Positions 7,679 to 17,356 of a stretch of DNA of 64,000 nucleotides are shown here, one piece after another. Source of the stretch: Gp7-AA6 sp036395755. Its GTDB lineage: Bacteria > Acidobacteriota > Thermoanaerobaculia > UBA5066 > Gp7-AA6. The position numbers and the translations under genes were made by a program. Position 1 is the stretch's first letter; the number at the start of each line of letters is the position of its first letter. Under the pieces are notes generated by a model, which saw only the letters and a list, made by a program, of their open reading frames with translations, was not told the DNA's origin and did not search any database. The stretch covers positions 12,682 to 76,681 of the forward strand of contig DASWCZ010000061.1 of assembly GCA_036395755.1 (NCBI GenBank). Reading direction: 5' to 3'.

Positions 7679-9127
7679 TCAGCCGGTCGAAATCTCGCCG
7701 GGACGAAAGTGCAACGCCTCGCGGTAGAGCGCTTCGTACTTCGCCGCCGACCGATCCCACGAGAAGTCCTGAGCCATCCCGCGCCGTTCGACCTCGGTCC
7801 ATTCTTCCGGTTGAGCGTACACCCGCAGGGCGCGCGCGAGCGCGTGAGCCAGCGAGCCCGGATCGTAGCCGTCGAAGAGGATTCCCGTTCCGCCGGGCTC
7901 GTCCACGTCGGTGATCGTGTCGGCCAGGCCGCCGGTCCGTCTCGCGATCGGCACCGCGCCGTATCGCATGGCGATCATCTGTGTCAGGCCGCACGGCTCG
8001 TAGCGGGAGGGAATCAGGATTCCGTCCGCGCCGCCGTAGATCTTTCGAGCATAGGGAGGGTCGAACCGGAGCCGGACGGCCGCTCGACCGCGGAACGCGA
8101 GCTCGAGGCCCGCGAGCGCGCGCTCGATTGCGGGATCGCCGCTGCCGAGTACGACGAGCTGTCCTCCGGTCTCGAGCCAGCGCAAGAGCGCGGGAAGAGC
8201 GATGTCGAATCCCTTCTGGGAGTCGAGACGCGACACCATCGCCAGGAGAAAGGTCTTCTCTTCCGGCTCGAGTCCGGCCTCCTCCTGGAGCGCCGCCTTG
8301 TTCGCCGCGCGGCGTCCGAGCGTCGCGGCATCGAAGCGCTCGCGCAACGCGTCGTCGGTTGACGGATTCCAGACCTCCGTGTCGATTCCGTTCAGCACTC
8401 CATGAAGCCGATCGCTTCGCGCCGAGAGCGTTCCATCGAACCCGTATCCGCCTTCAGGCGTTCGGATTTCGCGCGCGTAGGTCGGGCTGACCGTCGTCAG
8501 CACATCCGCTCCCGCCAGGCCCAGACCGAGCATCGAGTCACGCGCCCAGGCCGGCAGGAGCTCGAGGTCCAAGGTCGCGGGAAGGCCGTACTCCGCCAGG
8601 AAGCGCCCGGCGTCGCGGCCGGTATAGGGCAGGTTGTGGATCGTGAACAGAGAGGCGGTGTCCCGGAAAAAGGGATCGCTCCGACCCGTCGTCGACAGCC
8701 GATAGACTGCGGGGCCGGTGTGCCAGTCGTTGGCGTGAACGACGTCGGGGCGGAAGGCGAGCTCCCGGCACGCCTCGAGCGCGGCGAGCGAGAAGAAGAT
8801 GAACTTCGGGCCGTCTTCCTCGATCCCACTCCCGTAGATGCGCCGGTCGGTCGGGATCGGGGGCCCCGTCAGGAGATAGACCGGAACCGAGCCGGATCGG
8901 GTCTCCCAGACCTGCGCGGGTTCACGCCCGCCCGCGTGCGGAACCTCGAACCGGCCCCTTCGCTCGGGCTGGAAGGCGGGCCAGTCGATCGCGCCGTAGC
9001 CGGGGATCGCGAGGCGGACGTCGTGGCCGAGCGTCGCTAAGGCGCGAGGCAGAGACCCCGCGACGTCGCCCAGGCCGCCGACCTTCACGAAAGGAGCGGC
9101 CTCTGCCGCGAGGAAAAGGACGTTCAA
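7679..9127 (-). CDS. glgA: glycogen synthase (ADP-glucose type, GT5)
   Basis: Transfers glucose from ADP-glucose to the growing alpha-1,4-glucan. The 482-residue protein starts with the ADP-glucose-binding signature KVGGLGDV (Lys15). The C-terminal Rossmann domain carries SRLDSQKGFD and the catalytic ESRYEPCGLTQ-type motif, here PSRYEPCGLTQMIAMRYG. HANDWHTG binds the acceptor side. Length and order match bacterial GlgA. The apparent start is TTG at 9127, giving MNVLFLAAEAAPF; no strong ribosome site is visible. It is first in the glgA-glgC operon. Confidence 0.95.
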   Translation of the reverse strand: MNVLFLAAEAAPFVKVGGLGDVAGSLPRALATLGHDVRLAIPGYGAIDWPAFQPERRGRFEVPHAGGREPAQVWETRSGSVPVYLLTGPPIPTDRRIYGSGIEEDGPKFIFFSLAALEACRELAFRPDVVHANDWHTGPAVYRLSTTGRSDPFFRDTASLFTIHNLPYTGRDAGRFLAEYGLPATLDLELLPAWARDSMLGLGLAGADVLTTVSPTYAREIRTPEGGYGFDGTLSARSDRLHGVLNGIDTEVWNPSTDDALRERFDAATLGRRAANKAALQEEAGLEPEEKTFLLAMVSRLDSQKGFDIALPALLRWLETGGQLVVLGSGDPAIERALAGLELAFRGRAAVRLRFDPPYARKIYGGADGILIPSRYEPCGLTQMIAMRYGAVPIARRTGGLADTITDVDEPGGTGILFDGYDPGSLAHALARALRVYAQPEEWTEVERRGMAQDFSWDRSAAKYEALYREALHFRPGEISTG

Positions 9128-9329
9128 GCGGCCCGATTCTAAGCAGGACTGGCTGGATCGTTCGGTCTGACGCGCTACAATTGTCGTCAGTTCAACACAT
9201 GGGACACTTCAGATCGGGCGCCAACGGCGAAGGCCGTGCTCCGGAACTGTTCTTTTTTGGAACGCTCTACGGAGAGAACGGGTTCTCGAACAGCACCATG
9301 CCCGTTCGCACCGCTTCGGGGCGCAATCG

Positions 9330-11126
9330 ATGAAGACCGCTGTCGCCGTCCTCGTCTTCCTCGTCGTGCTGGGAATCGCGATCCCGGGCTCGCCGGGAAA
9401 GGAGCGGTCCGCCGCGATTGCGGTCGCCACCACCCGCAGCTCCGGCGTTCTCGCCAATGCCGAGAAGGACTACTGGGGATTTCTTCAGACGCGAAGCCTC
9501 GTACTGCGCCTCCGGCTCGGCCTTCCGATCGAAGAGCTCCCCGACGTGTCGGAAGCCCGTGCCCGCGCCGACGCGGAGTACGGCGCATCGCTTCTTCAAA
9601 AGCTCCGCGGCCTTCGGGAGCTCGAGCTGTCGCACGAGGAATCTCTCTCGCTCGCGATGTTGCGCGAAGAAGCGCGGGAGCTCGGCGATTCGCAGCGAGA
9701 CTACTGGCTCACGTTTCCGGTGACGCCGTATGCGTCACCGTTGCGCGTGGTCCACCAGGTTTTCACGAGCTGGCGGTTCCGGAATCCGGAGGACCTCGAT
9801 CGCTACGCGACGCTGCTGACCCGATACGCCGGGTTCATCCGCCAGATGGAAGACAAGCTCCGGGCGCAGGCGAAGCGGGGAGTCCGTCTCCCGAAAGCGG
9901 AGACCGCTCTCGTCGCCGAGACCTACCGCGCCTCGATCGCCGAGCCGGTGGAGAGTCTCTTCTTCGTCCAGCCCGAGCGTCTGGAACAGGAACCGGAGCA
10001 GGACCGGGCGCCATTTACGAAGCGCGTCGAAGGACTGATCGCATCGCGGATCAACCCCGCGCTCGATTCTCTGGCTTCCTATGTCGCGGGCGAGTATGCG
10101 GCGAAGGCGCCCTCGACGGTCGGCCTCGGACAGTACCCCGGAGGAAAGGCCTACTATCAGCGGCTCGTTCGTTTCCACACGACCCTCGATGTGACGCCCG
10201 AGGAAGTCCATCGCGTCGGGCTCGCGGAAGTCCGGAGGTTGAACGGTGAGCTCGAAAAAGCGCAGGCCGCGGTCGGCTTCGAGGGAAGCCTCGCGGAGTT
10301 CCGCCGGCATCTCCGCACGGATCCGCGATTCCTTCCCGCCACGTCCGACGAGATCGGGGAGCGTCTGCTCGCGGCGCAGAAGCGCATCGCGACGAAGATC
10401 CCGTTCTATTTCGGGAGAACCCCTTCCGCTCCGGCCGGAATTCGCCGGCTCTCCGCGAACCTGGAGAGCGCGATGACTTACGGCTTCTATCAGGCGCCGA
10501 CCGCGTCGGACCCGCGCGGTTACTACTACTACAACGGCTCGTCCCTCGCGGACCGTTCGATGCTCTCCGCCGCCGCGCTCGTCTACCACGAGCTCATACC
10601 GGGACATCACTTCCAGCGCTCGCTTCAGAACGAGAACTCCGACCTCCCGGGCTTCCGAAGAGAGGCGGCGTGGACGGCCTACACGGAAGGATGGGGCGAG
10701 TACGCCTCGTCGCTCGCGGGTGAAATGGGGATGTACGAAGACCCGTACGACCGGGCGGGGCGTCTCATGATGGACGCGTTCCTCTCGGCGCGGCTGGTCG
10801 TGGACACCGGCATGAACGCGCTCGGCTGGAGCCGGGCCCGCGCGATCGAGTACATGAAGGAGAACACGCTCGAATCGGACGCCCAGATCGGGACCGAGAC
10901 GCTGCGCTATTCCTGCGACATCCCGGGACAGGCGCTCGCGTACAAGATGGGAGCGGCGAAGTTCCGCGAACTGCGCGCGCGCGCGGAACGGGCCCTCGGC
11001 ACGTCGTTCGACATCCGTCGCTTCCACGACGTCGTGCTCGGCTCGGGTCCGATGCCGATGGCGGTCCTCGAGCGCCACATCGACTGGTTCATCGAATCCG
11101 AGAGGGTCCGAACCGCCAGCCGTTAG
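9330..11126 (+). CDS. DUF885 family secreted zinc-peptidase-like protein
   Basis: A 598-residue protein with an N-terminal hydrophobic leader (KTAVAVLVFLVVLGIAIPG) indicating export. The DUF885 signature YHELIPGHHFQ around residue 420 contains a metallopeptidase-type HExxxGHH, with a downstream EGWGEYASSL that probably supplies the third metal ligand. Family members are annotated as dipeptidases or uncharacterised lipoproteins; the natural substrate is unknown. It stands alone on the plus strand, divergent from glgA across a 200-base gap. Confidence 0.88.
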   Translation: MKTAVAVLVFLVVLGIAIPGSPGKERSAAIAVATTRSSGVLANAEKDYWGFLQTRSLVLRLRLGLPIEELPDVSEARARADAEYGASLLQKLRGLRELELSHEESLSLAMLREEARELGDSQRDYWLTFPVTPYASPLRVVHQVFTSWRFRNPEDLDRYATLLTRYAGFIRQMEDKLRAQAKRGVRLPKAETALVAETYRASIAEPVESLFFVQPERLEQEPEQDRAPFTKRVEGLIASRINPALDSLASYVAGEYAAKAPSTVGLGQYPGGKAYYQRLVRFHTTLDVTPEEVHRVGLAEVRRLNGELEKAQAAVGFEGSLAEFRRHLRTDPRFLPATSDEIGERLLAAQKRIATKIPFYFGRTPSAPAGIRRLSANLESAMTYGFYQAPTASDPRGYYYYNGSSLADRSMLSAAALVYHELIPGHHFQRSLQNENSDLPGFRREAAWTAYTEGWGEYASSLAGEMGMYEDPYDRAGRLMMDAFLSARLVVDTGMNALGWSRARAIEYMKENTLESDAQIGTETLRYSCDIPGQALAYKMGAAKFRELRARAERALGTSFDIRRFHDVVLGSGPMPMAVLERHIDWFIESERVRTASR

Positions 11127-11127
11127 C

Positions 11128-11146
11128 GGGAAGGCTCGCTCTTCCC
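11128..11146. terminator. possible hairpin terminator between convergent genes
   Basis: GGGAAG, a seven-base loop, then CTTCCC lies directly behind the DUF885 stop and ahead of the convergent small membrane gene. There is no T-run on the plus strand, so intrinsic termination is only suggested. Confidence 0.3.
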
Positions 11147-11154
11147 CCGTCGAT

Positions 11155-11538
11155 CTATTCGACGGAGATCACGAATCCGTTCTGGAAGATGACCTTCTTG
11201 CCGACGCTCCGATAAAGCCAGGTTTCGCGCGGCACGCCGGTTTCCGAGATTCCGGTCGTGATCTCGTCCGGCGATCCCAGGAGCGCGCGAACGTCCGAAG
11301 GCGTCATGTTCTCGTGAATCTGGCTGCCGGCGCCTGTCGAGGCATCCTCGTGGCCGATCCGATCGGCTTCCAGCTGGCGCTCGTTGGCCTTCCGCGCCGC
11401 GGCATTCGCACGCTCGAGAGGCGCGGAGGCCTCCACGCCCGTGGCCGTGGACCTCGACCCGAAGAGACCGCCTGCCGAATTCTTGTAGAGCCAGAAGCCC
11501 ACCGCGAGGACGATGACGAGAAGGATCAGACGACCCAT
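11155..11538 (-). CDS. small membrane-anchored protein with BamE/DUF2845-like domain
   Basis: A 127-residue protein. Residues 3-16 form a single transmembrane anchor (RLILLVIVLAVGFWLY), followed by a variable linker. The C-terminal 50 residues (ENMTPSDVRALLGSPDEI ... GVPRETWLYR) match the pattern of SmpA/OmlA or DUF2845 domains, 'M..eVralLG.Pde' then a Trp-Tyr strand. Function is unknown; the fold is often periplasmic and binding-type. The ATG at 11538 has AAAGGA upstream. It follows the lysyl-oxidase gene by 13 bases, probably in one transcript. Confidence 0.6.
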   Translation of the reverse strand: MGRLILLVIVLAVGFWLYKNSAGGLFGSRSTATGVEASAPLERANAAARKANERQLEADRIGHEDASTGAGSQIHENMTPSDVRALLGSPDEITTGISETGVPRETWLYRSVGKKVIFQNGFVISVE

Positions 11539-11551
11539 GGGAGTCCTTTCT

Positions 11552-12268
11552 TTACGGCGAGTTGTCGATCGCCACTTTGTTTCGCGGGTCGGGGACGTGA
11601 ATCGCGGTCTCGACGACGTTGGGGTACCGGTTTTCGCCTTCATCGAAGATGGGTGTGTCGTTGATCGTCACCTGGACGATGTAGTCGCCTTCCGGAATCC
11701 CGCTAATGTCGATCCACTGACCGGTGAGCTGCTTGTAGTACCAGTCGCCCCAGCCGGACGTGATCCCCTGGTACGAGCAGGAGAAGCCGTCGCTCTTCCC
11801 GCCGCCGTACCTCAACGAATCCGTGAAACAGAACCCCTGCTTGTGTCCCGCGACCGCGACCGAACGGTCGCTCGCTTTCAACAGGTAGTACGTCGAGAAT
11901 CCGTGGATGTGGTAGTGCTGATGACAGGCGGAGAACTCGAAGTAGGCGGCGTAGGGGTTCGCCGGGTCCGATCGGTCGCCGATCACGAGGTCGCCGTCTC
12001 CCGCGTTGATGACGACGGTATCGAAGCGCAGGATCCTGCGGTACCCAGTTCCGCCGACGGACCCTTCGATGAAGGCACATGAGTCCGCATCGAAGTAGCG
12101 GTCCACGATCTCCATCTGGCTGACGAATCGCTTCGGGTCGAGGGTCAAGTCGGGCTTCCCGCCATTGGCGTAGACCGGAAAGTCCCCGGAGACCGAAGTC
12201 CTCTGCGCGAAGGCGGAGGCGGATAGCCCGAGACAGACGAAGAGCGCGACAGCGAAGGTTTTTCTCAT
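11552..12268 (-). CDS. bacterial lysyl-oxidase homologue (copper amine oxidase, LOX family), secreted
   Basis: A 238-residue exported protein: signal peptide RKTFAVALFVCLGLSASAFA, cleavage near residue 21, start ATG at 12268 with GGAGGA upstream. The core carries the LOX copper motif CHQHYH (His116, His118, His120). The two residues that form the lysyl-tyrosyl-quinone cofactor in animal LOX have matches: Lys143 in AGHKQGFCF and Tyr177 in GDWYYKQL, followed by the conserved GQWIDI and PEGDY. This predicts copper-dependent oxidation of peptidyl lysine or other primary amines outside the cytoplasm. The substrate is unknown; the family is rare but documented in bacteria. Confidence 0.85.
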   Translation of the reverse strand: MRKTFAVALFVCLGLSASAFAQRTSVSGDFPVYANGGKPDLTLDPKRFVSQMEIVDRYFDADSCAFIEGSVGGTGYRRILRFDTVVINAGDGDLVIGDRSDPANPYAAYFEFSACHQHYHIHGFSTYYLLKASDRSVAVAGHKQGFCFTDSLRYGGGKSDGFSCSYQGITSGWGDWYYKQLTGQWIDISGIPEGDYIVQVTINDTPIFDEGENRYPNVVETAIHVPDPRNKVAIDNSP

Positions 12269-12346
12269 CCCGGGTCCTCCACGAAATGTTGCCGATTTGC
12301 TCAAGGAGAGTCTATGCCTCAATGAGCAACCTGGGCAACCGGACCG

Positions 12347-12826
12347 TCAGGCGTGCTGCGAGTAGCTCGGGAGCGTGGATCCGGCGGACGAAGGAAAGGC
12401 GTCCATCTCGTTCTCGGAGACCAGCAGGTCCTTCAGCGTGATCTTGCCCAGCACCTGGTCGACCGCGTTCTGGAGCATCCGCCACACGGAACGGATCGAA
12501 CAATCGGGCATGTGCGTGCAGAGCCGGCCGAGACCGCCGTGGGTGTCGCAGAACGACGGCTCGTACAACCGGCCGCCCAGCGTCGCGAGAACCTCTCCGA
12601 CGTTGATCTGATCCGCCGGCCGCGAGAGCCCATAACCTCCCGACTGGCCCCGTGTCGACTTGACGAATCCGCCTTCCCGGAGAATCCGCATCATCTTGGC
12701 GACGTTCGGCTCCGAGATCCCCTCGGCGCGGGAGAGCTCGGGTATCGCGACGCTGCCGGACGTTCCCTCACGGCCGACCCGAAGGAGGCACCGCAGCCCG
12801 TACTCTTCCTGTGAGCTCAGCTTCAT
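12347..12826 (-). CDS. Rrf2-family transcriptional regulator (IscR/SufR-like) of the SUF operon
   Basis: A 159-residue Rrf2 protein: winged helix at residues 1-80 (MKLSSQEEYGLRCLL; GISEPNVAKMMRILREGGFV; RGQSGGYGLSRP). Three cysteines at 93, 103 and 109 sit where IscR-type proteins bind an Fe-S cluster. It is the last gene of the suf operon, 13 bases after sufT, so it probably senses Fe-S status and represses the operon's own promoter. The wide Cys93-Cys103 spacing differs slightly from classical IscR. The C-terminus is serine-rich and variable. Confidence 0.9.
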   Translation of the reverse strand: MKLSSQEEYGLRCLLRVGREGTSGSVAIPELSRAEGISEPNVAKMMRILREGGFVKSTRGQSGGYGLSRPADQINVGEVLATLGGRLYEPSFCDTHGGLGRLCTHMPDCSIRSVWRMLQNAVDQVLGKITLKDLLVSENEMDAFPSSAGSTLPSYSQHA

Positions 12827-12839
12827 GATTTCCCCCGGG

Positions 12840-13385
12840 CTACATCATTCCGAGCTGCAACTTGGCCGCGTCCGACATCATGCTCATGCTCCAGGGCGGA
12901 TCGAAAAGGACCTGGACGTCCGCCTCGCGGATTCCCGGAATCGTCGAGAGCTTCTGGCGGATGTCGTCGCGCAGGACGTCTCCCATTCCGCAGCCCGGAG
13001 CGGTCAGCGTGAACTTCACCTCGACTTTGTTGCCCCCTTCGGAAAGGGGCGTCAGCTGAACGCCGTAGACGAGCCCGAGGTCCACGATGTTGACCGGAAT
13101 CTCCGGGTCGTAGCACGTGCGGAGCTGGTCCCAGCACAGCTCCTCGACCGACTTCTCCGATAGCGCCTCTTCGGAGGGCTTCTGTTCGGACTCCAACCCG
13201 ATCGCGTCCGCGTCCTTTCCGTCGATCCTCGCGAGGTATCCCATCGGCACCATCACGGTGTAGGAACCGCCCAAGGACTGGGTGATCTGCAGATTCGTGC
13301 CGGCCGGAATCGTGAACTTCGTACCGGCCGGGATCTCGCTCGCCACCACGTCGCGGGTCGTCGTGGTCTCTCTTTGCGCCCACAT
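12840..13385 (-). CDS. sufT: SufT, Fe-S assembly factor (DUF59/MIP18 domain)
   Basis: A 181-residue protein with the SufT-type N-terminal domain (PAGTKFTIPAGTNLQITQSLGG) and a C-terminal DUF59 domain containing DPEIPVNIVDLGLVY and the conserved cysteine in TAPGCGMGD. SufT works as an auxiliary factor in Fe-S cluster maturation; carrier or transfer roles are proposed for the family. It starts one base after the sufU stop and precedes the Rrf2 regulator. Confidence 0.93.
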   Translation of the reverse strand: MWAQRETTTTRDVVASEIPAGTKFTIPAGTNLQITQSLGGSYTVMVPMGYLARIDGKDADAIGLESEQKPSEEALSEKSVEELCWDQLRTCYDPEIPVNIVDLGLVYGVQLTPLSEGGNKVEVKFTLTAPGCGMGDVLRDDIRQKLSTIPGIREADVQVLFDPPWSMSMMSDAAKLQLGMM

Positions 13386-13386
13386 G

Positions 13387-13878
13387 TCAGCCGCCTCCGC
13401 TCTCGGCCTTCGGCCCTTCGGTGAGCTCGGTCGAGACCGTCCGATCGACTCCCGCGAGCGCGGCCTTCAGCGTGTGCCAGGGGAGCGTCGCGCACTTGAC
13501 GCGCACCGGGAACTCCCGCACTCCAGAAAAGACCGCGAGCTTCCCGAGCTCCGGCGCGCCCCGCTCTTTTTCGCCGTCCTGCCCGGTGATCAACCGGTGA
13601 AAGCGTCCGAAGAGCGCCTCCGCTTCGGCGCGCGTCCTTCCTTTCACCGCTTCGGTCATCATCGAAGCGGAGGCCGTCGAGATCGCGCAGCCCGCGCCAC
13701 GGAAGCCGACGTCTTGGAGCACGTCGTCCTCGAGCCGCACGAACACCGTCTCCCGGTCGCCGCAGAGGGGGTTGTAGCCCTCGGCGCTCCGGTTCGCGCC
13801 CGTCAATTCGCCGAAATTCCTCGGCCGCTTGCTGTGATCGAGAATCACTTCCTGGTACAGCTCGCGCAGCTCGCCCAT
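13387..13878 (-). CDS. sufU: SufU, Zn-dependent sulfurtransferase / Fe-S scaffold-like protein
   Basis: A 163-residue IscU-fold protein of the SufU type. The zinc/sulfur cysteines sit in NPLCGD, GAGCAIST and VKCATLPWH, with the SufU-specific insertion (ALFGRFHRLITGQDGEKE) between the second and third. It accepts persulfide from SufS. Its ATG overlaps the sufS stop by one base (TGATG), which couples the two partners. Confidence 0.94.
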   Translation of the reverse strand: MGELRELYQEVILDHSKRPRNFGELTGANRSAEGYNPLCGDRETVFVRLEDDVLQDVGFRGAGCAISTASASMMTEAVKGRTRAEAEALFGRFHRLITGQDGEKERGAPELGKLAVFSGVREFPVRVKCATLPWHTLKAALAGVDRTVSTELTEGPKAESGGG

Positions 13879-15143
13879 CAGCCGAACACCCTCTGGACTT
13901 TACGGAGGCCTTCGGTGAGCGCGTCGATCTCTTCCCGGGTGTTGTAGAGCGCGAGGGAGGCGCGCGCCGTGGCGGCAATGCCGAAAAACTCCATGACCGG
14001 CTGTGCGCAGTGATGCCCGGTGCGAATGGCGATCCCCTCCTGGTCGAGAACGGTCCCGACGTCGTGCGGATGAATTCCGGCGAGAGTGAAGGAGAGGACG
14101 CCGATCTTCTCCCGCGCCGTCCCGATCACGGTCAGGCCGGGGAGAGCCGAGAGAGAGCGCGTCGCGTATTCGAGGAGACCCTCCTCGTGCGCCGTGACGT
14201 TCTCGATGCCGATCCGGGTCAGGTAGTCGACCGCCGCTCCGAGACCGATCGCCCCGGCGATGTCGGGGGTTCCCGCCTCGAACTTGTACGGGAGAACGTT
14301 CCAGGTGGTCTTCTCGAACGTGACCGAGCTGATCATGTCGCCACCCCCCTGGTACGGCGGCATCGTCTCGAGCAGCTCCTCGCGGCCATAGAGGACCCCG
14401 ACCCCCGTCGGGCCGTACATCTTGTGCGAGGAGAACGTGTAGAAGTCGCAGCCGATCTCGCGAACGTCGACGGCGATTCGCGGGACCGCCTGCGCGCCGT
14501 CGATTGCGACGGGGACGCCCCGCGCGTGCGCGATCTCGACGATCCGCCGGACCGGAACGAGCGTCCCGAGGGCATTCGAAACGTGCGCGACCGAGACGAG
14601 GCGCGTGCGCGGGGTGAGAAGCCGCTCGAGCTCCTCGACGCGGACCTCGCCCGTCCGGTCGATCGGAAGAATCTTCAGATGCGCCTTCTTTTCATCGCAG
14701 AGAAGCTGCCAGGGGACGATGTTCGAGTGATGTTCGAGCGCCGTGATGACGACTTCGTCGCCTTCGTGGACGCGCTGCCGGCCGAAAGTCTGCGCCACCA
14801 GGTTGATCCCCTCCGTCGTGCCGCGGACGAAGACGATCTCGCGGGTCTCGGCCGCGTTCACGAAAGCGCGGACTTTCTCGCGAGCCTCCTCGTACGCGTC
14901 GGTCGCTTCCACGGAGAGCTGGTGGACGCCGCGGTGAATGTTGCCGTACGAGCGCCGGTACATGCCGGCGGCCGCCTCGATGACGGACTCCGGCTTCTGG
15001 GTCGTCGCCGCGTTGTCGAGATAGACGAGGGGCCTGCCGTGAACTTTGCGCGCGAGAATCGGGAAGTCGCGGCGAAAGGCTTCGACGTCCAGCGGGAGAT
15101 GCCCGCCTTCGCTCCGGCCGCGAGCGGGGAGCACGGTGCTCAC
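13878..15143 (-). CDS. sufS: SufS cysteine desulfurase
   Basis: PLP enzyme converting cysteine to alanine and an enzyme persulfide for Fe-S assembly. The 421-residue product has NAATTQKP near the start, the PLP lysine in FSSHKMYGPTGVG, and the nucleophilic cysteine in RTGHHCAQPVM. This makes it a class II (SufS) desulfurase working with SufU. The GTG at 15143 is chosen because its GTGA overlaps the sufD stop; the reading frame stays open further upstream, but that part has no family similarity. Confidence 0.95.
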   Translation of the reverse strand: MSTVLPARGRSEGGHLPLDVEAFRRDFPILARKVHGRPLVYLDNAATTQKPESVIEAAAGMYRRSYGNIHRGVHQLSVEATDAYEEAREKVRAFVNAAETREIVFVRGTTEGINLVAQTFGRQRVHEGDEVVITALEHHSNIVPWQLLCDEKKAHLKILPIDRTGEVRVEELERLLTPRTRLVSVAHVSNALGTLVPVRRIVEIAHARGVPVAIDGAQAVPRIAVDVREIGCDFYTFSSHKMYGPTGVGVLYGREELLETMPPYQGGGDMISSVTFEKTTWNVLPYKFEAGTPDIAGAIGLGAAVDYLTRIGIENVTAHEEGLLEYATRSLSALPGLTVIGTAREKIGVLSFTLAGIHPHDVGTVLDQEGIAIRTGHHCAQPVMEFFGIAATARASLALYNTREEIDALTEGLRKVQRVFG

Positions 15144-16491
15144 GAGATCACTCCCCGGCCCGCTTCGGCGCCGCTTCCGGGCAAGCGCAAGCCGAGCTGG
15201 CGCTCCACGAACGAACGGAGCGGAGCGACGCGGATCCTGGAGGCGACGTCGCTCGCGAAGGCGTAGACCAGGAGGTCCCGCGCCTCCTGCTCGCCGATCC
15301 CACGGGAGCGCAGGTAGAACATCGCGGCTGCGTCGAGCTGGCCGATCGTCGAGCCGTGCCGGCATTTGACGTCATCCGCAAAAATTTCGAGCGCCGGTTC
15401 CGAGTTGACCAGCGCTTCCTTCGAGAGGAGGAGATTCTTGTTGGTCTGCATGGCGTCGGTCTTCTGGGCGTCGGGGCGCACGATGATCGTTCCGTGAAAG
15501 ATCCCGCGCGACTTTCCGTCCATGATTCCTTTGTAGAGCTCCCGGCTCGTGCCGTGCGGCTTCACGTGATCGATCCGGGTGTGGTTGTCGAGAAGCTGCG
15601 ATCCGGAGCCGAGAAAGAGCCCGTTCAGCGTGCACTCGGCGCCTTCCGCGTCGAGCTGGACGTTTAGGTCGTTTCTTGCGAGCGCGCCTCCGAGAGAGAT
15701 CGAGTGCGAAGTGAAGTGGCTGTCGCGCCCCTGGGAGACCGCGATCGTCGAGATGTGGAAGGCCGCGTCGCTTTCGCGCTCGAGCCAGGAGAAGTCGAGC
15801 ACCGCCCCTTCGCCGAGCACCACTTCGGTCACCGCGTTCGTGAAGTACAGCTCGCCGGCGGTTCCGACGTAAGTCTCGACGAGCGATGCCTGGCTGCCGG
15901 GCTCGGCGATCACGAGGTTGCGCGGATGCGAGAGAGTCGGCCCGAAGACCGGCTCCGACAGGAAGACGAGGTGAATCGGGCGCTCGACCGCGGTCCGGGC
16001 GGGAAGGCGGACGAACGCGCCGTCGTCGAGAAAGGCCGCGTTCAACGCGGCGAAGCTGTTTCCGTCGCGCGCGATCCGGCCGAGATGCGGCTCGGCCCAC
16101 TCCGGTCGTTCTGCCAGGACCTCCTTCAGGCTCTTCACCTCGAGGCCGTCGGTACGACCTCGAGCGGAGGAGAGCGCGCGCGAGTAACGTCCGTTGACGA
16201 AGACGATCTGCCTTTCGCCACTTTCGGGGAGACCGTCCGGAATGCGCGGCGCCGCTGTCGGTCCCGCCTCGGGCGCCGGCTCGAACGGCACTTTCCGGAT
16301 CGGCGCGACGTTCGTGTATTTCCATGCGTCATCGCGGACGGTCGGGAAGCCCATCTCGTGAAATCGCTCCATACCCGCGCGTCGAATCTCCGTCAGCCAG
16401 CGGGGATCGCGCGGCGAGCGCTCTTCCCGGTACGCGTCCGCGAGCGAGCGCTCGAGGCCGGTGGCGCGGGTTTCTTCGGAGACGGCTTCCA

Positions 16492-16492
<1 letters not shown>
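15140..16492 (-). CDS. sufD: SufD, SufBCD scaffold subunit
   Basis: A 450-residue SufB/SufD-family protein. The right-handed beta-helix core includes TSHSISLGGALARNDLNV, LNGLFLG and the C-terminal GSTIGQLDAAAMFYLRSRGI, where the sequence shortly before reads VKCRHG, the SufD-type conserved segment. It partners SufB and the ATPase SufC. The ATG at 16492 overlaps the sufC stop as TGATG; the GTG one codon upstream (16495) is an equivalent alternative. Confidence 0.94.
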
Positions 16493-17274
<782 letters not shown>

Positions 17275-17284
17275 GTCTCTCCTT

Positions 17285-17345
17285 GTCATCCCGAGCGAAG
17301 CGAGGGATCTCGGAGATTCCTCGTCGCTTCGCTCCTCGGAATGAC
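17285..17345. repeat. hairpin repeat between sufB and sufC
   Basis: GTCATCCCGAGCGAAGCGAGG at the left and a near-complement ending CTCCTCGGAATGAC at the right form an imperfect stem-loop. It belongs to the same family as 1821-1896. It occupies almost the entire gap between sufB and sufC without disturbing the sufC ribosome site. Confidence 0.7.
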
Positions 17346-17356
17346 CAACTGGTTCA

